Source: Patescibacteria group bacterium (lineage in GTDB: Bacteria > Patescibacteriota > Gracilibacteria > Peribacterales > Peribacteraceae). Taken from it: a stretch of 8,633 nt of DNA. The notes beneath the pieces were generated by a model. The model saw only the letters and a list, made by a program, of their open reading frames with translations. It was not told the origin of the DNA and searched no databases. Below, in pieces: positions 1-5,194 of this stretch. The translations under genes were made by a program, and so were the position numbers. The stretch spans positions 1 through 8,633 of the forward strand of contig JAHISE010000005.1 in the NCBI GenBank assembly GCA_018818235.1, in the 5' to 3' direction. Positions within the stretch are counted from its first letter, which is position 1. Every line of letters starts with the position of its first letter.

Positions 1-110
1 ATGATGAAGGTAGCTTGATTGGCTGCTTCCTGGAGAGTGTCAACTCCGGGGAAGTTCTTCTTTAATATGGATGTTGCCATGGTAAAGGTGGGGAAAGGAT
101 TAGGTATCTC
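1..110 (-). pseudogene. Partial minus-strand reading frame, possible inner fragment of UDP-glucose 6-dehydrogenase
   Basis: A minus-strand frame is open from a stop at 113-111 to the window edge, with an ATG at 80-78 (reads MATSILKKNFPGVDTLQEAA, then NQATFI). The pattern T-M-x(4)-LKK-x-FPGV-x(4)-EAA-x(2)-A resembles the start of the C-terminal domain of UDP-glucose/GDP-mannose dehydrogenases, where a DPxAM..AKK segment is followed by an acidic stretch and ADALVIVTEW. The TEW part would lie outside the window. The characteristic Asp-Pro is absent and the match is by eye, so it could be the start of an unrelated gene. No Shine-Dalgarno sequence sits at a usable distance from the ATG; a GGAG lies about 27 bases upstream. 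Interest comes from the neighbouring plus-strand dehydrogenase tail in the opposite orientation. Confidence 0.3.
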
Positions 111-119
111 CTATTGTAA

Positions 120-233
120 CCCCACGATCATGTACACTGTGTAATCTGTGGTTCAGACAATGGTCGTAATATTTATGAGCCGGATGAAGTTAGGGAGGCG
201 GGGCTTCAGTATCATGGAATAGGGATTGGGTGA
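120..233 (+). pseudogene. C-terminal remnant of UDP-glucose 6-dehydrogenase
   Basis: Reading from 147 to the TGA at 231-233 gives a tail with GRNIYEPDEVREAGLQYHGI near its end. This is the signature C-terminus of UDP-glucose/nucleotide-sugar dehydrogenases (family pattern DGRNxYdPeevreaGfeYyGIGR). The enzyme oxidises UDP-glucose to UDP-glucuronate with two NAD+. Only about 30 residues are recognisable. The frame is closed upstream by a TAA at 117-119, and the codons at 120-146 do not look like the family, so the Rossmann and catalytic Cys domains are missing on this strand. There is no start codon, so it is a remnant and not a working gene. It lies directly upstream of a UDP-glucuronate-4-epimerase-like gene, the next step of the same pathway, which suggests the two were once adjacent intact genes. 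Assembly error is a possible alternative. Confidence 0.65.
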
Positions 234-240
234 TAGTTGC

Positions 241-335
241 AAGTTAACTAGTTGACTAGTTACAAGTTTAAAAAAACAGAGCTATTTGATGTCAAATAAC
301 TAGTTAACTAGTAAACTAGGAACTAGTTAACTAAT
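241..335. repeat. CTAGTTAA-type short tandem repeats around an AT-rich hairpin spacer
   Basis: Two arms carry 7-8 bp units related to TAGTTAAC, TAGTTGAC, TAGTTAC and TAGGAAC (about 242-268 and 297-333). They flank an A-rich spacer that holds a perfect stem TATTTGA (283-289) / TCAAATA (292-298). ACTAGT is its own reverse complement, so the arms can pair with themselves and each other. The units resemble TAGTGAC of the repeat at 3657-3722 with an added T. The block fills the gap between the dehydrogenase remnant and the epimerase at 371. A poor promoter match (TTGATG at 286, TAGTAA at 309, 17 bp apart) lies inside it, too weak to call. Confidence 0.75.
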
Positions 336-370
336 CTGTGATCTACTAAGTTCTACCAATTAATTCATCA

Positions 371-1318
371 ATGAAAATTCTAATAACCGGAGCAGCGGGC
401 TTTATAGGCTTCCACACCGCAAACGTACTCCTTGATCGCGGAGATGAAGTTATAGGACTCGATAACTTTAATCCCTACTATGATCCTAAGCTTAAGGAAG
501 CCAGAGTCGCTCAACTTGAAGATAAGAAGGGTTTCACACTGATCCGTGGAGACATTACTGATCGCGAAACTGTTGCGAAGGCAATGAATGGTGTGGATCG
601 CGTATGCAATCTGGCCGCACTTGCAGGAGTAAGATATTCGATGGAACATCCTGAGGAATACATACTTAATAATATTCAGGGATTCTTCGAAATTCTTGAT
701 GAAGCAAAGAAACAAGAGATCCCCGGACTGATTTACGCATCATCAAGCTCAGTTTATGGTGGCAATGATAAAAGTCCTGCACAGGAAACCGACCGAGTTG
801 ATGACCAACTGGCACTTTACGGAATGACAAAGAAAGATAATGAGTTGATGGCCCATACTTATAACAAATTATTTGGAATTCCTGTTACAGGACTTAGGTT
901 TTTTACAGTTTATGGAACTTGGGGACGCCCCGACATGGCACTGTTCCTATTTACTGATGCAATTTTGAACGATCGACCGATTAATGTATTCGGTGAAGGC
1001 AAAATGCAGCGCGACTTTACTTATGTTGATGACATTGTTGCCGGAACCGTAGCTGCAATAGACAAAAATTATGATGAAGAGATATTTAATCTGGGATCAG
1101 GTAGGCAAGAAGAGCTGATGGACTTTATTGCGACAATAGAAAAGGCTTGTGGCAAAGAAGCAGAGAAAAATATGATGCCAATGCAACCGGGAGACGTGAG
1201 GGCAAGTTTGTCTGATGTTTCTAAAGCTAAAGAGATGCTTGGGTATGAGCCGAAGACTATGATTTCCGAGGGTATTCCGAAGTTTGTGGAGTGGTATAAG
1301 GGATATTATAAATGTTAA
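371..1318 (+). CDS. NAD-dependent UDP-glucuronate 4-epimerase-like protein (extended SDR)
   Basis: The 315-residue product is a complete extended short-chain dehydrogenase/reductase. It has the NAD-binding GAAGFIG glycine motif at residues 7-13, an acidic Asp31 after the second strand, a catalytic Ser in YASSSSVYG (122-130), and the YxxxK pair Tyr150/Lys154. RDFTYVDDIV (214-223) and PGDV (273-276) are typical substrate-side motifs. The stretch DNFNPYYDPKLKEAR after the second strand is characteristic of the UDP-glucuronate 4-epimerase branch, which converts UDP-glucuronate to UDP-galacturonate in the cytoplasm. The dehydrogenase remnant just upstream supports that substrate. The exact sugar is inferred from family resemblance; a UDP-glucose 4-epimerase is the main alternative. 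ATG 371 begins right before the first beta strand, as expected, and has no Shine-Dalgarno sequence. The gene stands alone, with an AT-rich 50-base gap after it. Confidence 0.85.
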   Translation: MKILITGAAGFIGFHTANVLLDRGDEVIGLDNFNPYYDPKLKEARVAQLEDKKGFTLIRGDITDRETVAKAMNGVDRVCNLAALAGVRYSMEHPEEYILNNIQGFFEILDEAKKQEIPGLIYASSSSVYGGNDKSPAQETDRVDDQLALYGMTKKDNELMAHTYNKLFGIPVTGLRFFTVYGTWGRPDMALFLFTDAILNDRPINVFGEGKMQRDFTYVDDIVAGTVAAIDKNYDEEIFNLGSGRQEELMDFIATIEKACGKEAEKNMMPMQPGDVRASLSDVSKAKEMLGYEPKTMISEGIPKFVEWYKGYYKC

Positions 1319-1383
1319 TATATATTATGAAATATATTCCGAAATTACCCTCAAATTTAATCACTTAGTACTTGCTTCAAACC

Positions 1384-2031
1384 ATGAAAGACGACTATTC
1401 TAACCTTGTTAACCCCACTGCTGTCCCGCCTGGAAAGGTGCGACAGCAGCTTTTAAATGCAATGGTATATATTGATGGTAATAATTGGTTTAATAGATTA
1501 AAAGAATTGCTTAACGAAAATCTTGACCCCAAATACCATTCAATTCGACCACCTATTGAATATGAACTTAGAAATTTGTGTCAAAATTTAGTATCACCAC
1601 ATAAACTGATCGGAGTTCGTTACTACATTGGAACAATAAAGCAAATTCCTGACAATCCAAAGAATCATAAGCTTTATGCAGGGTAACAAAAACTTTTTAA
1701 ATTTTTGAGAGATAAACAACAAATTGATCTTTTCTTTGGAAATATAATCCAAAATTCAGACGGCACATTCCATGAAAAAGGTGTGGATCTAAAAATAGGC
1801 TTGGACATGTTAACAATGGCACAGAGTAATCAATATGATATTGCTTATCTGATTAGTTCAGACAACGATTTGTTACCTGCCGTTGAACAATGCATTGCAA
1901 CTGGAAAAGAGATTTGTTACGTTGGAAGCTCTTTAAAACCATCTTTTGGTCTATTAAAGAAATGCTCAAAAAGAATTCTTTTGCAAAAGAAAGATGTTGA
2001 ACAATATATGCCTCTACAATTACCACTATAA
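1384..2031 (+). pseudogene. NYN/LabA-like (PIN-fold) nuclease gene interrupted by one in-frame TAA
   Basis: One reading frame runs from ATG 1384 (or TTG 1372) to TAA 2029-2031 and is broken only by TAA at 1684-1686. Both halves belong to one NYN-domain protein, a PIN-like metal-dependent RNase fold. The first half has the opening motif VYIDGNNWF (Asp31). The second half has GVDLKIGLDM (Asp135, Asp141) and YLISSDNDLLP (Asp160, Asp162), the expected acidic cluster. At the break the sequence reads LYAG-stop-QKLFKFL, where family members usually have a Gln- or Lys-rich helix start, so a single base change (for example CAA to TAA) explains it. Together the halves give 214 residues, normal for a single-domain NYN protein. 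A TTG at 1705 could only restart a protein without the first Asp. The rest of the frame is intact, so the mutation is recent, or a sequencing error, or read through. The target RNA is unknown. Confidence 0.8.
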
Positions 2032-2049
2032 GATTTTGCTATATGATTA

Positions 2050-3180
2050 TTATTTCCGCCACGTAAACATCCTATTCACCGAATAATTCCAAACCACGCC
2101 TGCCAACGCGCCAAGAAACACAGCCAGTAGTTCAGCCCAACCGTTTTTGAATAACGATGCGCTTACAGCCCAATTAACCAAAGCACCAAATGAACAGGCG
2201 ATGTTATATTTAACAAACCCCTTAAGCGCTCCTCTCCCTTTAAGTTTTTGATTCGCAAACGTCCATAAATTATTCAAAGTGAAGTTAAAGAGGATTGCAA
2301 TTTCTACTGCTCCAAGTACTGCCAAAGAAAATCCTCCAACCGTAAGCTCCTCCCCTCCTGCAATAATATTGGAAAAGAATATGTACGCACTCATATGCAC
2401 GCCAACTCCTAATGTTCCAACCATACAGAACTTAACGAATGTTAACGGAATAAATCTTCCAATCGTCACATCATAAAGATATTCAAGAAAATCTATCTGT
2501 ACTTTCCAGCTCAATTTACTTTCACCGTGAAGTCGTAAACCGAAAGTGAATGGAATCTCTTTGGCTGTTGTCCCTTCGGGAGCATGAACTAATAAATCCA
2601 ATAATATCTTAAAGCCTTTGGGATTCAATCTCTCCAGTGAATCTTCGAATACCCTTCGATCAACTGCAAAAAACCCGCTCATAGGATCGCTAACTTTCAC
2701 TTTACATACAAAAAGCGCCATTCTTGTTGCAGCTCTGCTTATGAACCTTCTGCGCTCATCCCAATCTCCGGTACTTCCACCTTCCATATAACGTGATCCG
2801 ATTGCAAAACCGTTTCCCTCCCTCACAGATGAATATAGCTGAGGCAAAAGTTTCATATCATGCTGTCCATCCGCGTCCATTACTGCAAAGACATCGCCTT
2901 TTGCGGACAAGAACCCGTCGATTACAGCTGAAGAGAGTCCTTTTTTATCAATTCTGCGTATTACATGAACGTTATCCTTATCCTGAGATAGTTCTCTGGC
3001 AATTCTCCACGTCTCATCCGGTGAATCATCGTCAACAATAATGATTTCGAATGGAATATCACTTAGGGCTTCCTCAAGAGCAGGAAGTAGCTCGGGGATG
3101 TTCTTGGCCTCGTTGTATGTTGGTAAAACTAGCGAAAGCACGAGAGAAGAATAATCTTCTATTGGGTCTATTGAAAGCAA
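2050..3180 (-). CDS. Polyprenyl-phosphate glycosyltransferase (GT2, DPM1-like) fused to a GtrA membrane domain
   Basis: The 376-residue product has two domains. Residues 14-245 are a GT-A fold GT2 transferase of the dolichol-phosphate mannose synthase type: LVLPTYNEAKNI (17-28), VDDDSPDET (49-57), and MDADGQH with the metal-binding Asp102/Asp104. Residues 248-376 are a GtrA domain of about four membrane segments with the family motifs FNFTLNNLWTF (298-308) and NYSVNRMFTW (365-374). The GT2 part should move a sugar from a nucleotide donor to polyprenyl phosphate on the cytoplasmic face; GtrA is associated with flipping such lipids. The same fusion is known in bacteria and archaea. The start is uncertain: TTG 3180 is the earliest codon, as an in-frame stop lies at 3195-3193, while GTG 3141 (residue 14) begins next to the first strand. 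It is convergent with the NYN gene and divergent from the small protein at 3367. Confidence 0.9.
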   Translation of the reverse strand: MLSIDPIEDYSSLVLSLVLPTYNEAKNIPELLPALEEALSDIPFEIIIVDDDSPDETWRIARELSQDKDNVHVIRRIDKKGLSSAVIDGFLSAKGDVFAVMDADGQHDMKLLPQLYSSVREGNGFAIGSRYMEGGSTGDWDERRRFISRAATRMALFVCKVKVSDPMSGFFAVDRRVFEDSLERLNPKGFKILLDLLVHAPEGTTAKEIPFTFGLRLHGESKLSWKVQIDFLEYLYDVTIGRFIPLTFVKFCMVGTLGVGVHMSAYIFFSNIIAGGEELTVGGFSLAVLGAVEIAILFNFTLNNLWTFANQKLKGRGALKGFVKYNIACSFGALVNWAVSASLFKNGWAELLAVFLGALAGVVWNYSVNRMFTWRK

Positions 3181-3199
3181 ATTATGAGCTTTCTAATAC

Positions 3200-3245
3200 C
3201 GAACCTTTCGTTTACCCTGAGTTTATCGAAGGGTGCGGAAGGTTC
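3200..3245. repeat. Interspersed palindromic element of the ACCCTGAG...TCGAAGGGT type
   Basis: An outer inverted repeat GAACCTT (3201-3207) / AAGGTTC (3239-3245) encloses an inner ACCCT (3214-3218) / AGGGT (3230-3234). The core, ACCCTGAGTTTATCGAAGGG, closely resembles the extragenic sequence ACCCTTCGACAAGCTCAGGG (read on the other strand) that recurs in many environmental bacterial genomes. It lies in the leader of the minus-strand GT2-GtrA gene, about 20-65 bases upstream of its start. Confidence 0.6.
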
Positions 3246-3300
3246 TATAACAAAAACTTATTATACCTTTCGTGCGAATGGTATAATGTTTATCCGCACC
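3232..3300. promoter_or_regulatory. Nested palindrome carrying TATAAT boxes facing both ways (possible divergent promoter)
   Basis: GGTGCGGA (3232-3239) pairs exactly with TCCGCACC (3293-3300). Inside, AAAC-tt-ATTATACC pairs with GGTATAATGTTT, and the centre 3260-3287 is a near-perfect 28-base inverted repeat (ATTATACC, T, TTCG, TG, CGAA, T, GGTATAAT). The symmetry places a TATAAT hexamer on each strand. On the plus strand it is an extended -10 box, TGGTATAAT at 3279-3287, about 80 bases before the gene at 3367. On the minus strand it is TATAAT at 3265-3260, about 80 bases before the gene starting at 3180. No good -35 box is seen on either side. A structured leader, or an operator for a dimeric regulator, is also possible. 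Confidence 0.45.
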
Positions 3301-3366
3301 GTTTATAGACCAAATCAACAAACATTTTTGTTATCCAAACGATAATTTCTAAAATACAATAGTCTT

Positions 3367-3645
3367 ATGAAAAACAGGTCAATAATCACCTGCCTCATCC
3401 TGACAATTCTATTTAGTGTCCCCTCCCTCATCAGAATCCCTGCGATGCTGCCTTTTATCGATTCCGAAGTTCGTGCAAAAGCCCCACTCGCAATAGAAGA
3501 GATGAGGAAGAATGGTTTCTGGATGGTCAATGCAGATATTGAATCGATTACGAAAGAGGGAGGTAGGGTCTGTTATCACTGGAAACATCAGTACAGATCG
3601 AGGTTTGAGTTTGGAGAAGTTGAGTTTATTACTACTTGCTTATGA
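3367..3645 (+). CDS. Small exported or membrane-anchored protein of unknown function
   Basis: The 92-residue product starts with Lys/Arg and a hydrophobic segment (residues 6-24), which looks like a signal anchor or an uncleaved signal peptide. A soluble part of about 65 residues follows, with a charged helix-like stretch (32-49) and a compact RVCYHWKHQYRSRFEFGEVEF segment (67-87) rich in aromatics and basic residues. I do not recognise a family. Its TGA (3643-3645) overlaps the ATG of the next gene (3642-3644) in an ATGA arrangement, so the two are probably translationally coupled and the protein may work with the GT-C transferase at the membrane. ATG 3367 has no Shine-Dalgarno sequence. The opposite-strand frame over 3315-3530 has no recognisable features and was discounted. 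Confidence 0.65.
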   Translation: MKNRSIITCLILTILFSVPSLIRIPAMLPFIDSEVRAKAPLAIEEMRKNGFWMVNADIESITKEGGRVCYHWKHQYRSRFEFGEVEFITTCL

Positions 3646-4976
3646 AAATATTGAGGGTCGCTAGTCACTGGTCACTGGTCACTGGTCGCGAGACTAGTGA
3701 CAAGCGACTAGCGACTAGTGACACATTCCTCTCCCTATTAATCCTCCTCGGCATCCTCCTTCGCTTTACAGACCTTCCTGTTCCGGAGCTTTCCACAGAC
3801 GAAGCACAACTTGCACTCGGAAAATCTGCAGCTTGGACTCCGCTTGCGATGCAAACGATTGTATTTATTCAAAACATCTTTGGATTTGAAACAATAGTAG
3901 CCCGAGGAGTATCAGTAGTTATGGGAATCATCACACTTCCGATCATTTATCTGATCACTGAACATTTAACAAATAAAAAAACAGCTCTACTTGCAACCGC
4001 AATAGCTGCAATATTCCCAAGTCACATATTATTCAGCAGACTCGCATACCCCAGCATCTACCTCTGCACAGCATGGCTCCTAACACTCCTCTGTTTCCTA
4101 AAAGCAAAGAGCTCAAAGAACAATCTCTGGCTAATCGCCCTCTTCCTCTCCGCCGTCACCGCAACATTCTTAAAATCTCAAGGCTTGGTATTCCCCTTAT
4201 TATTACTATTCGGAGAATTCATTAGCCAAATAAGACAAAAGAGGATAACCAATTATTCATTATTCATTATTCATTATTCATTTCCGGTATCCACAATAAT
4301 TTTGCTTAGCCTAATGCCGGTCACTTTCTACATATTGACGCATCCAGGAATACTCGCCACAGTTCTATTGTACGGTGGCAACATGTACGGAGTCTCCGGG
4401 GCATTCCAACGCTTGATGGAATTAATAAATGCTTGGCAACACACCCTCTCTTTGTTCGCCATCTTCGCAATCATAAGTATCGGATGGTGGAAGCGTATTA
4501 GTTGGCCAATATGGATGTTTTTGCTGACCGCGTTTCTTACAGGATATCTTCTGGGTCCTTCACATGAGTATTACTCAACACACTTGGTAATCCTATCCAT
4601 CCCGATTGCATTAATGTTCACCAGAGCTAAGCCAATTATTAAGAATCTGAGTTTGGCTATCCTAACCGTTGCAACAATTGCCTTCCTTGGACCAAGTAAG
4701 TTCTCCCCATATGTACATCCACTTTATCAACAAGAGTCATATTGGACTGCAAATGCAGATAAGATAAATGAAGTTCTAAAAAATGATGAAGAAGTTATGA
4801 TTATGGGTTATCCCGGACATCATTTGCGTTGGTATGTTAAACCGAAGCTTCTTTTGGGAAGATATATGAATGAAGAAGAGTGGGATGGGAAGATTTTAAT
4901 TTTGAAAAAAGATAAGTTGGAGGTTCCGGAGGGAAGTGAGGTTGTTTATGAAGATGATACACTTGTCATATATTAA
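3642..4976 (+). CDS. GT-C family membrane glycosyltransferase (GT39/ArnT-like)
   Basis: The 444-residue product is a multispanning protein with about ten hydrophobic segments between residues 28 and 350 and a soluble C-terminal domain of about 90 residues. ELSTDEAQLAL (49-59), after the first membrane segment, contains the acidic pair Asp53-Glu54 expected in the first extracytoplasmic loop of GT-C enzymes. RGVSVVMGIITLPIIYL (89-105) and FPSHILFSRLAYP (125-137) are typical of the PMT/ArnT superfamily. Such enzymes move a sugar from polyprenyl phosphate to an acceptor outside the membrane; acceptor and sugar are unknown. ATG 3642 is chosen over TTG 3636 because it overlaps the upstream stop as ATGA and gives MKI. 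Two repeat blocks are translated within it: residues 6-28 (3657-3722) and residues 204-214 (4252-4279). No alternative start lies after the first block until Met70, so the repeat-coded N-terminus is probably made. Confidence 0.85.
   Translation: MKILRVASHWSLVTGRETSDKRLATSDTFLSLLILLGILLRFTDLPVPELSTDEAQLALGKSAAWTPLAMQTIVFIQNIFGFETIVARGVSVVMGIITLPIIYLITEHLTNKKTALLATAIAAIFPSHILFSRLAYPSIYLCTAWLLTLLCFLKAKSSKNNLWLIALFLSAVTATFLKSQGLVFPLLLLFGEFISQIRQKRITNYSLFIIHYSFPVSTIILLSLMPVTFYILTHPGILATVLLYGGNMYGVSGAFQRLMELINAWQHTLSLFAIFAIISIGWWKRISWPIWMFLLTAFLTGYLLGPSHEYYSTHLVILSIPIALMFTRAKPIIKNLSLAILTVATIAFLGPSKFSPYVHPLYQQESYWTANADKINEVLKNDEEVMIMGYPGHHLRWYVKPKLLLGRYMNEEEWDGKILILKKDKLEVPEGSEVVYEDDTLVIY
3657..3722. 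repeat. GTCRCTR heptamer repeat, inverted arms, inside the start of the GT-C gene
   Basis: Five 7-bp units, GTCGCTA, GTCACTG three times and GTCGCGA (3657-3691), are followed after GAC by four units on the opposite strand, TAGTGAC, AAGCGAC, TAGCGAC and TAGTGAC (3695-3722). The two halves can fold into one hairpin. The GT-C gene reads straight through in frame, giving a short polar segment (for example SHWSLVTGRETSDKRLATSD). The unit is shared with the gmd 3' end (6196-6216). Confidence 0.9.
4252..4279. repeat. Four exact tandem copies of the heptamer ATTATTC inside the GT-C gene
   Basis: ATTATTC is repeated four times without error at 4252-4279, within the GT-C coding sequence. It encodes the NYSLFIIHYSF segment (residues 204-214) at the junction between a cytoplasmic or loop stretch (QIRQKRI) and the next membrane helix. 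The local base composition (A+T only, apart from one C per unit) differs from the surrounding gene. No inverted partner arm is seen. Confidence 0.9.
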
Positions 4977-5137
4977 AATCCCAAAACCCAAATAACAAAT
5001 CCCAAAAAAACTTAAATCCAAAATCCCAATACTAAAAACATATTCTGCAATTTGGGATTTGGAGTTTGGGATTTGGGATTTGGGATTTGGAGTTTGGGAT
5101 TTGGGATTTATTTAGGATTTGGGGTTTGGGATTTATC
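4977..5137. repeat. Heptamer inverted-repeat element (AATCCCA / TTTGGGA arms) before gmd
   Basis: The left arm (4977-5030) is made of AATCCCA-like units and starts right after the GT-C stop codon. The right arm (5051-5137) is made of TTTGGGA and TTTGGAG units. Between them is a short spacer with CATATTCTGCAATTT (5039-5053). The arms are reverse complements in type, so a long imperfect hairpin is possible. The G-rich strand has many GGG runs 4 bases apart, enough for a G-quadruplex. The right arm leaves an open frame into gmd that I regard as untranslated or incidental. The spacer core recurs in the element at 7241-7402. Confidence 0.9.
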
Positions 5138-5194
5138 TATGATTTCGGCTTTTTTTCTTCCCATATGTCAAAAAAAACCATATCCTCTCCCCCT

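Noticed and set aside
286..314. Promoter TTGATG - 17 bp - TAGTAA before the first epimerase
   Set aside because: Both boxes are poor matches and lie inside repeats that contain many similar hexamers.
1319..1371. AATATAT...ATATATT inverted repeat as a terminator after the first epimerase
   Set aside because: The stem is all A/T and has no T-run after it, too weak to support a terminator.
1684..1686. Stop-codon reassignment as an explanation for the split NYN gene
   Set aside because: The codon is TAA, while known Patescibacteria recoding affects TGA; other genes here use TAA, TAG and TGA as normal stops.
3315..3530. Minus-strand frame opposite the small protein gene
   Set aside because: It shows no recognisable features, while the plus-strand frame has a signal-like N-terminus and an ATGA overlap with the next gene.
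4977..5137. CRISPR-like array
   Set aside because: Units are 7 bp with no unique spacers between them, and no cas genes are present.
5066..5194. N-terminal extension of Gmd reading GFGIWDLEFGIWDL
   Set aside because: It is a translation of the TTTGGGA repeat, and the Gmd family starts at the equivalent of Met 5195.
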